From positions 425,118 through 489,117 of the forward strand of contig JH720329.1 in the NCBI GenBank assembly GCA_000231825.2: DNA of 64,000 nucleotides. The letters run 5' to 3'. This stretch comes from Tetrahymena elliotti 4EA (lineage: Eukaryota > Ciliophora > Oligohymenophorea > Hymenostomatida > Tetrahymenidae). The notes below the pieces were generated by a model that was not told where the DNA came from, did not search any database, and was given only the letters and a program-made list of their open reading frames with translations. Position 1 is the stretch's first letter. Each line of letters opens with the position of its first letter. The position numbers were made by a program, and so were the translations under genes. Below, in pieces: positions 1 through 12,600 of this stretch.

Positions 1-1
1 A

Positions 2-79
2 TTAAAATTTAATTACATAGAGTTTTTAAATCAGCAAATAGATCTGCTAGCTGGGCTGGCCTATCTATCTTTCACATGA
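2..79 (+). CDS. Possible 3' end of a gene truncated by the window edge
   Basis: With TAA/TAG read as Gln, the frame starting at base 2 is open for 25 codons and ends at TGA 77-79. The last residues include NQQIDLLAGLAYL, which looks more like protein than the surrounding AT-rich sequence. The stretch is far less AT-rich than the DNA after it. It is too short to assign a family. Another frame here also stays open, so this is a weak call. Confidence 0.25.
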   Translation, partial: LKFNYIEFLNQQIDLLAGLAYLSFT

Positions 80-951
80 TTTGGTTTTTAGCAGTTATAA
101 AAATGTTTAGAAAGCTTAGCTTTTTGCTTTTGTCCTTATTCTCAATAAAGATATCACTATATAATTTTTTCACATCTCTAATAAATATATTTTAATTACT
201 TAATATAGAAAAGTAAAAATAATATTTTTAAAAATTTTCATAATATTTTATTAAAACTCAATTTAATTCATCTTTTTTTATGTTTTTTTTTAATTTTTAA
301 ATTTAATCATTTTTTTTAGTAATTTGAAATAGAATTCTGTTCAAGTATAAAGCATTAAATAAAGGTGTCTTTATTAAGAATAAGACCTTTACACAAAACA
401 AAAATTTCTCTCAATTATATTTTTATTTTTTGAATTGGTTGGTATTTTGATTGTGACTAGTTATTATTAATAAGAAAATATTTAAAAAAGTAAAAATAAA
501 ATTTTAAATTAATCCTATTTAATTTTCATTATAACAAAGAATTTCAATTTTTTTTTGTTTATTTTTTTCTATGTCTTTTTATTAATTTATTATTTTTCTT
601 CATAATTAAAGATTATTTGAAATAGAATTCACGTTATTTATAATTTTCTTTTTTTAATTTTTTAGTAAGACTTTATTTACATTTTTAAATCTACTCACAA
701 ACAAATTATTAATAAGAATAATATGCATAATTTATTTGGTCATATTTTTAAAAAATAATCTAAATATTTTGAGATTATATATAATTATTTTTAATGGATG
801 AAGGAGATAAATTTTATAAAAATGATTTGTTTTTTTAATTTTACAATTTACACAAAAATAATTAAATTAGAAGATTTATATCAAGTGAATCAAAAATTAT
901 AATTACATTTTGAGAAAATATAAACTTATTAACTAAATTACTTTTTTTGAG
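80..951. repeat. AT-rich intergenic region with a decayed duplication
   Basis: I see no gene here. Two stretches (about 200-350 and 470-640) share a similar order of A/T runs and both end in the word TTTGAAATAGAATTC (near 325 and 615), suggesting an old tandem duplication. The sequence becomes coding at the ATG at 952. Confidence 0.4.
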
Positions 952-3457
952 ATGATAGAAAAAGACGAATTAGATTAAAATTAGGTTAAAAATTAGCTTT
1001 GCAGTTTATGCAAAGCTTCATAAAATATAAAGTACATAAAGTTGGAAAGGGTTAATATTGTTGAAAAAATATGTGGTAATTGTAAATTTAGTGTAAAGGA
1101 TTTGTATCTGTTTAAGAAAAAATATAATTCGTGTGATCTTATCCAACTAGCTTTTCCTTAAATTGCTCCACAAATAATCGATGGATCAATAAATAAAATT
1201 GAAGGTCTTTCATCTGAGATATATAAAAATAAATAAATTAAAATAACTTAAAATACTGTGGCTAACCAAGAATTTTATCAAAATTTAGTCTTTGCAGAGT
1301 TAGTTCACATCGTTATTGATAAAAAATTTATTTCAGCGTAAATCTTATTTTTGCATTTTAAATAGATCATTTATAGATTTACAATTTTAGCTAATTTAAC
1401 TTATTATACATAGCTTAAAATAGTCTAATTAATTACTACAAGCTATCTAAGCAGCATAGGATAAGTGTGTAATCTTAGATTTATAGGAAAATATCGATTT
1501 CAATTAAGAATAAAACAACTCTCCTATATTCAAGTTTTTGCAGTAGTATTCTACTTAGTTATTCATTAAAAGCGAGTATTTCAATTTATAAAATAGTCAA
1601 AAATTAAATTAATTTTAATTAATAGTCTAGCATAGGACTTAGGAAATTGGTAAAATGTATAGCATCTATCATATGACATTGATCCTTTCCATGGGAATTA
1701 GGATCTTATACAAATATAATAATAGTTTCCTATATTGAAAAGTGTTGATTGCTCATTTTTTATTAATGAAACATCAAGTAAATTAATTATTCAAAATTAT
1801 TAATCTAAATATAAATTTTTAAGATGAATAAATTTGTTAGTTCTACGAATATATCTTGTCATAGATTCTTAATTTAAGTCAAGTCGAATCAATAACTTTA
1901 AATATTTTGAGGTAATTTTTTACTAAAGCCTTTCTAAATATTTTATTAAAGCAAACAAATTTTAGTTAACAAGATGGTGAATAAGATTATTATGGAGATG
2001 AAACAGGTAGTGAAGATTCAAGCAATTTAGAAGATCAAAATTCCATTGATGAAGAAAGTCAAAGTGAAGAAGAGATTGAAAATGAAGATTAAAATTTAGT
2101 AGAAGAAGAAGAAAATTTAACTGTAAGATAAAAAACATAGAAACAATAAGTCTAAAGCTAAGTTAATGTAAATAAAAAGATACAAAATGAAGATGACATT
2201 ATTAAAAATGAGCATAGTGAAGGTGAAAATGGTTAAAAAGAAACAAAAAGTTAATCAAGTGAAGATGAAATCACTGATAAAAATTAAATTATAATAGAAA
2301 ATGATATTAAAAGTAATATAAAGAAAAATGAATATGCTATGGAAGAGGAAGAAGAAGAGCATAAAGAATAATTCCATAAAAACAATAATAATGATGATAT
2401 TTCAGATCATTTAATAAAATCTTTAAATAACATAAAACATGCTAAAACATATGAATAAATTTTTGATTTTGTAGATAGATAATAATAAAATAGTTTACCT
2501 CTTAATAACTTAAAAAGCTTAAGTATATTCTAAGAATCATATCATGAAGAGGGATAAATAGAATAAAATTTATTGAATGGTTAATTCTTATCATATTTGG
2601 CCAGGAATACAGGAAATATAAATTATTTAATAATGGATATCCATTTAAATTCATCAAATTTTGAAAATTTTATAGAAATCTTTAAATTTAATAAGCATAT
2701 TACTGATATTGAACTAAGTTTAGATAACTTAAATCTAGATGATTAGCAATTCACTCAATTATTTTAAATTCTTCATAGTTATTAACTCTCAACTCTTAAA
2801 ATTAACTTATAGTAATTCCTTCTTTCTTTCTATTGATAATCATACTTTATATTTAATTGCTCATTAAAATTAATATACAAATTAGGGAATTCAATCTACA
2901 TTTGAAATTGTTCATTGAATAGATTAAATCTTTAATTATCAAGAATTGCTCAACTTTGAAAAATCTTTAAATTTATCTTCTAGAGTATATTAAATTATTG
3001 TTAATATTTTGTAATTAAAATAATATTTAATTTTTAATAGGAAAGAGAATGAATTTTAGATTTTAGATATTGGAGATTTTTGCAAGGAAAGTTTATTTGA
3101 AGCTATTAGCTTAAATCCTTTCCCTAATTTAAGAAATATTTGCTTGATAATTGATAAGTATAATTTATTTATATTTTAAACAAATTAAAATTATTTATGT
3201 TGAAAAGGTAATTTGATGAAATTCAAAAGAGAATCATTTTAGATAACATAATAGCCAACAGTTAAAAGCTTTAAACGATGTCTATAGAAACCAAAATGAA
3301 TGAATAGTTTAAAAAATATCAAAAAATGAAATCTAACTTGTGTTATATAACCCAAGCCATTTATTCTTAACACAAAAGTCTATTCAGAAAAGATTTAATT
3401 TATTAAATTCTAGAATAATACATTTCATTTAAATACATTGAATATACATCTATTTGA
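952..3457 (+). CDS. CxxC zinc-motif, leucine-rich-repeat-like protein (6 exons, 746 aa)
   Basis: Exons by my reading: 952-1777, 1824-1911, 1966-2811, 2886-2999, 3041-3157 and 3208-3457. They sum to 2241 nt, exactly 746 codons plus TGA. All introns are GT...AG, 41-74 nt. The N-terminus has Cys17-x2-Cys20 and Cys41-x2-Cys44, the spacing of a small zinc-binding module. A strongly acidic, Glu/Gln-rich middle follows (exon 3, EDSSNLEDQNS-type sequence). The C-terminal half carries irregular leucine-rich segments such as LNLSQVESITLNIL and NCSTLKNLQIYL, and the protein ends in a basic helical tail. Large families with this layout (zinc motif plus degenerate LRR) are known in ciliates without defined function; a protein-interaction or ubiquitin-adaptor role is only inference. 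The ATG at 952 is the first in frame. Confidence 0.8.
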
Positions 3458-3627
3458 TGAAATTAAAAGTCTAATTTAAATTCACTTTCTTTCTCTCTAA
3501 ATTTATTTTATATATTAATTTGTATTTTTGTTCTAATATTTATCACATTTATATCAAATTTTCTTTTTCCTGAAATAGCTATTATAATTTTAAATTAATA
3601 AATTCAGCATTTTTATTTTAAACATTA

Positions 3628-3858
3628 ATGAATCATCTTATATAATAAGAAAGTTAAAGAGAAGAAAATATTCTAAATGAATATTAAAATTTAGAAAACA
3701 AGAAAATTTAATTGAAAGATTAAAAGAATTGAGTTTAAAGCTAATTTAATGATGAATGTAATGAATAAATGATATAGAACGAAGAAGATATTAAAAATGA
3801 GCACAGTAAAGTGAAGGTGTACTTTTTTTAATTGCAGAATCCTTTACAAAACTAATGA
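3628..3858 (+). pseudogene. Decayed copy of exon 3 of the upstream LRR gene
   Basis: A 77-codon frame starts at ATG 3628, has an internal TGA at 3730-3732 and ends at TGA 3856-3858. Its residues line up with the acidic region of the gene at 952: QESQREE against EESQSEE, EYQNLE against EDQNLV, VQSQFN against VQSQVN, and IQNEEDIKNEHSK against IQNEDDIIKNEHS. The internal TGA falls where the parent has Gln codons. Flanking exons and the zinc motif are absent. This fits a partial duplication that has lost coding ability, though an unseen splice around the TGA cannot be excluded. Confidence 0.6.
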
Positions 3859-3964
3859 ATAAACAAATGTTGCAGTCCAATAAAGCTTTCTAAAACTTAC
3901 TTTTAGAGGATCAAATTGTTTGAATAAAATAAAAACATAATTTTTTTTGAAAAAAATAAAAATT

Positions 3965-4036
3965 GATTTCTCCGAGGATTGAACTCGGGACCTTCAGTGT
4001 GTAAGACTGACGTGATAACCACTACACTAAGAAATC
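3965..4036 (-). tRNA. tRNA-Val (anticodon UAC), copy 1
   Basis: On the minus strand the 72 nt fold as a cloverleaf. The 7-bp acceptor is GATTTCT with AGAAATC. The D arm includes GTGTAGTGGTTATCAC, and the anticodon stem TCAGT/ACTGA encloses loop CTTACAC (anticodon TAC). The T arm has GTTCAATCC. The D-arm and T-arm words serve as internal pol III A and B boxes. No intron and no encoded CCA. The sequence closely resembles eukaryotic tRNA-Val. Confidence 0.95.
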
Positions 4037-4190
4037 GTTTCTTGAAAATAATCTTAAACAAATTCAAATAATTTATATCAAAATCTCTCAATGTTTAAAA
4101 AATTAAATTTCTTAATCATTACTCATTGATTTGAATGAAGATACAAAAGATGCATGATGAAATAATATATCCATAAAAAAATAAAAAACT

Positions 4191-4262
4191 GATTTCTCCG
4201 AGGATTGAACTCGGGACCTTCAGTGTGTAAGACTGACGTGATAACCACTACACTAAGAAATC
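4191..4262 (-). tRNA. tRNA-Val (anticodon UAC), copy 2
   Basis: All 72 nt are identical to the copy at 3965-4036, on the same strand and 226 bp away. Flanking sequences differ except for a few adjoining bases, so the pair looks like a tandem gene duplication kept identical by selection or conversion. A short T run follows the 3' end on the minus strand (A-rich on the plus strand just before 4191), as expected for a pol III terminator. Confidence 0.95.
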
Positions 4263-4532
4263 GCTTTCAAAAGAAGTGGAGTTAATTTGACAAATTTTAT
4301 TTCTAAAAATTTAATTTTTAACAAATGTTTGAAGAATAGGATTTCATTATTTCTCTCATTTTGTTCAAATTATTCATAATTTTTGCTTGCATTTAGGGAA
4401 TATTTGATTTAAATAAATTAGTTAAATCTGTTGATTTACATATACTATAAAAATAAATTAAAATTCATATTAAGAAAATAAAATAAGAGAACAAAATAGA
4501 AGTAGCAGTAAAGAGATAAATAAACATCATCC

Positions 4533-5303
4533 ATGGAAGATAATAAGCCATTAATTTAAGCAAGAAAACCTCAAGATAGATTATCAGAGTCTTTCCCACC
4601 CGATACTTAAAATAATTATGAATATATAGCAAATGTACATAAGTTAATAAAATAAGTAGATTTAACAAAAACTAATATACAATAAAGGATATCTATTCGA
4701 AACTTTGTAAATGAAGAGGATATGGATGAAATTAAAAAATTGCATTAAGAGTGGTTTCCACTTCCATATCATAAAAGCTACTATGATAGCATTTTAAAAA
4801 ATAATGTTAAGAGTATATTGGTAGAATTTGAAATTAGCAAAAAATAAAAAGTCATTATTGGGTGTTTATTTTATATGAGCAAAGCATGTAAGTAGAGATA
4901 TTTGCAGTTTAGATATAAATATCTCTTGGATGATTACTATGGTGTTTATATTACTACAATAGGAGTTATCAATAGTTTTAGGAGTCAAGGGATAGCCAAA
5001 ATTATGATGGATAAACTTAAAGAAATATGTTTAAAATCTCATTTAGTCTAATACATTTATCTCCATATAGTTACCTATAATAATGCAGGTATTAAATATT
5101 ATGAAAGAAATGGATTCAGAGCTATAGAGAAAAAAAAAGATCACTATAGTGATATAGAAGGAAAGTAGTATGATGCTTATGTATACATCTATTTTTTGAA
5201 TGGCTCTTCTATGAAGGAAGGTTTTTTAAACGATTTACTTACATGCTTATCGACACCTTTCAATTCTGTAGCTAACCTATTTAAATCTAAAAAAAAGATC
5301 TGA
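4533..5303 (+). CDS. NAA60-like: GNAT N-terminal acetyltransferase, NAA60-like (256 aa, no intron)
   Basis: This is a GNAT-fold enzyme predicted to transfer acetyl from acetyl-CoA to protein N-termini. The frame 4533-5303 is exactly 257 codons with TGA stop. A catalytic-core segment with IGVINSFRSQGIAKIMM (near residues 143-160) carries the R-x-x-G-x-A acetyl-CoA loop. It is followed by YIYLHIVTYNNAGIKYYERN and GFRAIEKK, which match the NAA60 pattern (LHV.T.N..A..FYE..GF). A VYIYFLNG strand comes next, then a C-terminal amphipathic region (FLNDLLTCLSTPFNSVANLF) where animal NAA60 has its Golgi-membrane helices. The 84 or so N-terminal residues are less conserved. NAA60 acetylates transmembrane-protein N-termini facing the cytosol; the same role here is inferred from similarity. 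Confidence 0.85.
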
Positions 5304-6644
5304 AAAATAATAATTATAATGATTTTAAATATTCAACATATATTTATCAACAAATCTAAATAAAAAAATAGTTAAAAATTTAAAATATGATAATATTAAA
5401 ATAGAAAGCAGCTTTATTTAATAATATATTCATTTGCAATTCATCAACTTTATAAGTTTCAATTTTATGTTACATACATACATACTTAATATTTTACTAA
5501 TAAATTCTACACAAAATGTATTTCAAAATATATGTATTTTCAACAACTTAAAAATAATTAAATAAAAAATTATCCTTTGTTTAATAATGAATTGATTTTT
5601 ATTTGATCAACTTTAAAACTTTCAAGTTTATCTTCAAACTCACTTAATACATGCATACATGCTTAATATTTTATAAATAAATTCTATTCAAAATGTATAT
5701 CAAAATAAAGAATGTATTTTCAACAACTTAATTTTTTTAAGATAAACATGATCTTCTTGAAAAATCAATATTTTCTGCATTTCTTTTGAATAAATAATAA
5801 TTTTTTTTTAATTTGATCAAAAATATATCGTAAGTTTAGTGATATTTATTCACTTGATTGAGAGAGAAAATCTCATTTAATTTTATTAGTCTTTCTTTTT
5901 TTTGTGATATGCAAAATAAATTCTATTTAATTTATAAAAAAATAATACTTATCTAAAATACAGAAAATTATCCTCTCATTTAATTTTTTCTGACAATTTT
6001 TTATTTTATTTGTATTTATTTTTAAATGACTTGAGCTTACCTGATCATTTTCAGTTTTGAAAAATACTTTTTAAGGGCTTTAGTACAAACGTCTTTTATG
6101 ATTTAATTATTAAGAAGGCTAAAAATTGATAAAAGCACTGGTTTAAATTTTATTCAAATGTATTTAATAATATATTAGAATTCTTTATTTATTATCTTAA
6201 TACATTAATAAAGAATAAATTTTGATTTAGATATAATTTTTAAAGCTTAAATTTTTGAAGCTTTATGAATTAATTAATAAATTTGATGTATTTGAATACA
6301 AATAAATTAGCCTTTAGTTTTTTTTTTGACAGAAATGAAGAACTTTTTTGCATTCAAAACATTTCATTTAAATAATTTAGGTATTTTTAAATAGCTAATC
6401 ACACAATTATAGTAAGTCGTTTAAAGTTGTTTAATTTTTTCTATTGCCACTCTAAATTTTAAAAAATTATTATTGATTTGAATAACAAATATCTGATATA
6501 TTTCCAAAAACAATAAAAAAAGTGAATAGATCTATCTATCTATTTAATAACAAAGATTTGATAAAAAAACACTCAATCTTTCTTTGAAGGTAATTTATTA
6601 GGATTCACTCACTGTCAATTTATAATAGCAAGGAAATTACTACT
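5304..6644. repeat. Intergenic region with a tandem duplicated segment
   Basis: No gene is visible. Two similar blocks lie at about 5425-5550 and 5595-5731. Both run through a cacttaatac/catacatac-type tract, then cttaatatttta, then aataaattcta, then caaaatgtat and end in tgtattttcaacaactta. The spacing suggests a unit of about 180 bp duplicated once. The remainder is simple A/T sequence with a short tct-atct run near 6530. Confidence 0.5.
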
Positions 6645-9600
6645 ATGAATCAGTTTACTCAAAATACCATTATTCCAGCTAATAAAATTCAATCCTAATA
6701 GTTTATCAATTAGAATCAACCTATCGCTTCTTAGCCTCTGACAACTAGAGTTATTAATGGTAATGTAGGATTTTCTAAAGATATTTACAGGAAAGTCATA
6801 GGAAATATTAATAATGATATAGAAAGTAATAATCCATCAACTAGAGTTAATACAGTATGTAGTAAATAATCTTATAACTCGAATCATTTTGTCTTACCAT
6901 AAGAGAAGCTTATCAACCTAGCAAAGCATCCCTAAAATATATAGACAAACTTGTTAAGTAATTAGATATACTAACAAGTAGGATTTGAATAAAGGCAGCC
7001 AGGTTAATTGATAACTCCATAGAATGCAATCAACCAGACTCATTCATCAGTAAATACTGCTAGATCTTCTAACATTAATGTAGTAATTAATAGTTAAGGA
7101 AATAAGCACTTAACAAATGGTACAGATAATTTTTTAAGTGCAAGAGATATAGCATTAGAGTAAAGATGCAGTAGGAATCAAAAGTAATTACAACAACTTC
7201 AAAACAGCATCAAACCTATTTTAGCTTAGAAGAATATCTAAAATGAAATAAATACCAAAGCGCAATAAGTGTTAAAGGTAAGTGTCAATCAAAATTAGTT
7301 TTAGTAGCAGAAGCTAGGGTAGAATACGCTCTAAATCAAAGAAAATATAGAGTAAAAAACTTATCAAAAAGAATATACTGATTATAAAAATGCTTCAAAA
7401 AATAGTATTATTTTGCCAAACAGAAAAATTAATTTAGAAGTTAATATAGATGGTCATACTAATTTGCAATGCTAAAAGTTTGGAGATGTTGAAAAGAAAA
7501 GCATCATTATACCATAAAGCAACATGGGAGAATAACTTTTAACTTAGAGAAGGTCCTCTATTTATTTTTATGGGTAGGATCAAACAAAATATGATTTTAA
7601 TTAAAATAATATTTATAGGTAGAATGATGTATTCACAGAATAATAATTTTAATAATCAAAAAGCTAACAAGACTAAATTAGCAGCTAGATCTTAGCTTCT
7701 CAAAATTATAAAAATAATTCATAAGTTAGTGACAAAAATATAATACAACTATAAGCATAATAATAATAATATCCTTATGCTAGTAGTATTTTAAATAATC
7801 CATTTTCTGTATATTCTCAAATCAATGAAAATCTATATTCAAATAGAGTGTAGGAAGATACTAAAAAAATAGAAGAACCAAACAGTAGTAGCTTTATGTA
7901 GACCCAATAAAAAATATCTTTAAATAATACTTTCTAAATTTCAAGCAAATAAGTATTAAAAGCTGATAATTCATAGTTTAACAAAACTCAAAATCTACCA
8001 CCACAAAACTAGTTTTATGAAATGCATAGTTAAATCTCTCAACCATCAGCAAACCAGGAATTGAACTCAAGAAAGTTTAGTTGCAATCAAGTAATAAATT
8101 TAATAAATTAAAAAAGTTTGCCATTTTTATAGTTAATTTCCCACCTTAAATTAATTCTCAAATTTTCTCTTTGGATATTTTCTATTCTAAATTGATTTTT
8201 CCTAAAATTAAAAAAATGCTAAACAGATAGATGATTTCTTATTTTAATAAAATAATTCTAAATGAAAACAATAAATTTATTTAGGTTTTTTGATTTCATT
8301 CTTAATAAGCAAATAAATAAAAATAATATTCTTTGGCATTTCTTTATTAGTTTTTAAAATTGACAAAGATTTTTTATATAAAGATATTAAAAATATCTTC
8401 ATAATTTAGTGAACTAAAAATTAAAAAAAAATGCTAAATAGATGATTTCCTATTTTAATAAAATAATTAGACATTATAACAATCTATGTTATTTAATTTG
8501 ATTTGAATATAAATTAGCGAAATTACCTTTTTTAAGAAGCTTTTAAATAATTTTTGTGCAAAAATTGAAAAAAAATTTCTATAAAAATTGATTTCTTTTG
8601 GTTTTTTATTAATTTTTTTGAAATTGACTAAGATTTGCATAAAGATATCAAAAATATCTAAGAGGAAATTTCATCTGCTAAATTTCAAAATAAATAATTA
8701 TTGAAAGATATATTTAATTAATTTTTACATTTGCATTTTAGGAATAAGAAATCGATCATTTATAAATCAGTGTCAACTAATTGAAGAAATACCATGATAA
8801 AACCTCTTTGAATGGTTTATCTGATGTAACTTAGACTTAAAATAGCTATTAAATTGCAGCGTATTAGCCTTATTTATATTTAGTCCCTTAAAAGGTTGTT
8901 AAATAGAGAAACAAAACTGCAATTAGCCATCAAGATTAGAATTTAAGAAACATAAAAACAAGTTCAAATAATTTATCAGTTTATATGCAAACTGCATACT
9001 CAAATAGATCTCATGATATTGCAACAAATAACAATCAATTTGATAACTCTTTTTTAAATGAAATAACACCAGCATCAACAAGATCTATGTAATACTCTTA
9101 ATTAATATAATAATAAAGTAATGTATTTTCACAAAAAAACAATGGCTGTTAAGAAGAATAACAAATTTAACATTTAAATTAAATGAATAATTTAAACAAC
9201 TATTGTAGGACAACTAGGTAATATACTGAATAAAATGGAGTTGATATTATAGATAATAACAATTTTTATCAAATTTAATAATAAAATTCAAAGTAGGATT
9301 CTTATCTATACAACTTTAACACTAATTAAAGTATTTCTTAGCAAGAATTTTAACAAATTTAAAATTTAAATTCAAGAAAATAAATCGAAACTCATATTCA
9401 GCAAACAGAGCTACACATGGTTAACTTAAATAATCTTAGCGTCTTATAATAAGATTATAGTAGTTATAAACAGCAAGTTTAAAAATCAAATAACTGCAGT
9501 TATTATCAAGATTAATAGTAAATAAATAATTATGATAACAATAAAAGTGAAGTAAATTATAATACTTTCTAGAATAATCTAAACTAATTGAAGAATTTTG

Positions 9601-12600
9601 ATGCATAAAATTATGACTCAATATCAAAAAGTATTGATGATCTTTTAAAAAATTTTAACTCTAAATCAAATTGCCTTAATTTGTTAGGAAACTAATAGTT
9701 AGGATATCAAATAAATCCTAATGAACAACCATTTTAAAAAACTGAATGTTAGATACCTATTAAAAGAGATTCATTTTCAGCGGCCTTTATAGATCAAAAT
9801 GAATAATCCTTATGTTAAAATAATTACAAAACAAATACTTCTAGCTAAAGATAAAGCTTTTTGAATGGTTAAAATAATTCATTTAACTTATCGGTAGGTT
9901 TAGAAAAAAACAGAGTTAATAATTTAAGCAACCAAAATAACTAAAGCAATTTTGCTTAAAAAAATTGTGTGCTTCCTTAAATTTAATTAAGTAGTAATAA
10001 ATTAATAGATGATTGCAAAAGTGAAGCACCTTTCTCAAACAGATTTTAAGGAGTTAGAAAAAGTTCTAGAAGTGCTTATTTATAGAATCAAGACAAAGAA
10101 AATGATCTCGTTTTAAACAAAGAGTTCAAAGAAATTCAAATTTAAAGGATAGAAAACATGTAAAATTAATAATTTATTATTGATACCCTTAAGAAGGAAG
10201 AAGAAATCTAAGACATTAAATAAAATAATACATAATAAGTTGATCTCACATGCTTAAAGTCTTTTAACAATACTCATTAAATTCCTAATCAAACTTAACA
10301 AGCAAAACTTAGTCTAAAAACTTTTTATTACCCAAATAATTAAAATAACTCTACAAATATATTAAAGAACCTATAAGTGGATGATACTCAATCAAAAATG
10401 AATACAAATAGTAGATATTCTTAAAGTAATTAAAACACCTCCACAAATGTATAAAGTAATATTTTATCAGATGACAATCAATCAAAAACGAATAATAATT
10501 GCAGATACTCTTCAAATAATTAAAATAACATTCCAAGCAACATTCAAAATTGTGAAAAACTCTAAGCACCCAGCTATGAATTTCCTAAAAGAAGATCTTG
10601 CCAATCATTTCTTTAGCCAAAAGATTTAGAATAATACTACAATTAAAATTAAAATGAATAGCTTTAACTTATTTAAGGAAATTAAGAGAAATAAAATTAA
10701 AACTAAAGTGAGAATCAAAATGACCAAAATAGCAATTAATAAACAAACAAAGCAAGTAATAAAGCCATTAAAAAAAAAGTAATAAATACTTCAATAATAA
10801 AGAATCTTTTAAATAATGTTGTAGAAAGCAAATCTCTTTCAGGTAGTTTTAGACAGAGTAAACAAGTAGCCTTGCATAATAATTAAAATAGTCAAATTTT
10901 CAAAAACAATGCCATTCATAATTATGAGAAATAATTAAAAAATAATTAAAGCTTAAATTTGATTGAAAATTCTGAAAATAATAAAAATAAAATCAAATAA
11001 AATAATAATTAAAGTGCTAATTTTAAAATTGATTTCAACAATAAGAATAGCTTTAACAATTCTGATAAAGATGAGTATAGAGAAGAAACTAATTAACCAT
11101 AAAAATTAAATGACATAACAAATAATAATAAGTTATGTGATATCAATTAGTAAAAAATATGCAATAATCTACAGTATGTAAATCAAGGTTTTAATAACTT
11201 AGAAAGTCACCATACAGATCCAGGTAGAGTACTATCTGATATGAATACTATTAATCACTCATAAAAACTTAAAAAGGAGTTAATTCCTTAAAATCTACTC
11301 ACATACGAAAATAATTCCAAAGAAGAAAATCTTAAATAACAAAGATAGAGTAAAAGCGAAAATGAAATAAATAAACAAGCTTCAGAAATAAATTAAAATG
11401 GTTTTTAAGCAAATGAATCATTTTAAAATTAGAATTTAAAAACTTAAAATAAAGAAATGACTGATGAATAAAGCAAAAAGCTAATAGAAGGAACTAAAAT
11501 TTTCAATAAGAGAAAGCTAAACTAAAATTTATCTTAAAACTTTAATATGAATGAAATGTCAAACAAATCATTCAAAAATTAAAAAAGCAGCAATAGTCTG
11601 ACTTAAACAATAAATTTACTTCTTAAAAATTACAATGAGCATTAGAGTATTTAAAAGCAAGAGACTAAAAAATCAAATGAAAATTTAAAATTAAAATCTG
11701 CAAGAAACAGTTTGGAATTTAGTTTCAAAGATAGCTCTCAATCAAATAAAAGTAAAATTTAAGTCATATAAGTAGTCAATAAATCTTTAAGAGGAAGCCT
11801 TATCAACTCTATTAATAGTTTGTCTATCGCATCTCATAATGAGCAAATTAACAATCAAATCTAATAAGCTACAAGTTAGAATCAAGTTGAAATAGAACTT
11901 TTAAATTAAAAGAAAACTTTAGCTGAACAATAGCTTAGACTATCTCAATTTGAAGAAACATAAAGGTAGTAGTAGAGTTAATACGTTTAAAGTGCTTGTG
12001 AATCCTCTCTACAAATTCAAAAATCAAATTTAAATTCTTAGAGAAGTTAAAGTGAGTATGAATATAGGTAATATATTCTTAATGAAAATTAAAAAAAAGG
12101 CTGTGGAATAACAAAGATAATTTAAAAAGAGCAAAGCCAGATCAAACAAAATAATGATGAAAATTAATAAAATTTAAATCTTATGACATTCTGCAATAAA
12201 GATTAAAACTTTTATATTGATGAACTCAACACAGAAAACATACCTCCTTAAAATTTAAACTAGTAATCATTTAATGAATAATTATTTTAAAATTCATTGA
12301 ACAATTAAAGTGTTTATCTTCAAAATAAAAGCAATTAATAATTAAAAAATATCAAATCACATAATTAAATCATCTAAGGCCAAAGTACTAAAAATGAAAA
12401 AGAAAATTTAAATCTCATAAATTTGAATTTAAATAATTCATCTAAAATGCATTTAGTTTCTAACCTACCTATCACAAATAGGAACTCTTCTATAGGTTTC
12501 TTCAAGGAAAACATATCACCATTTTCTCAGCCATATTCATCTACTTCCAACACATCACCATCTGCTTCTCCAATATCATTATTTAACCTATAATTTGCTA

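Noticed and set aside
3903..4091. Minus-strand 62-codon standard-code ORF
   Set aside because: It runs straight through the first tRNA-Val gene and has no other support.
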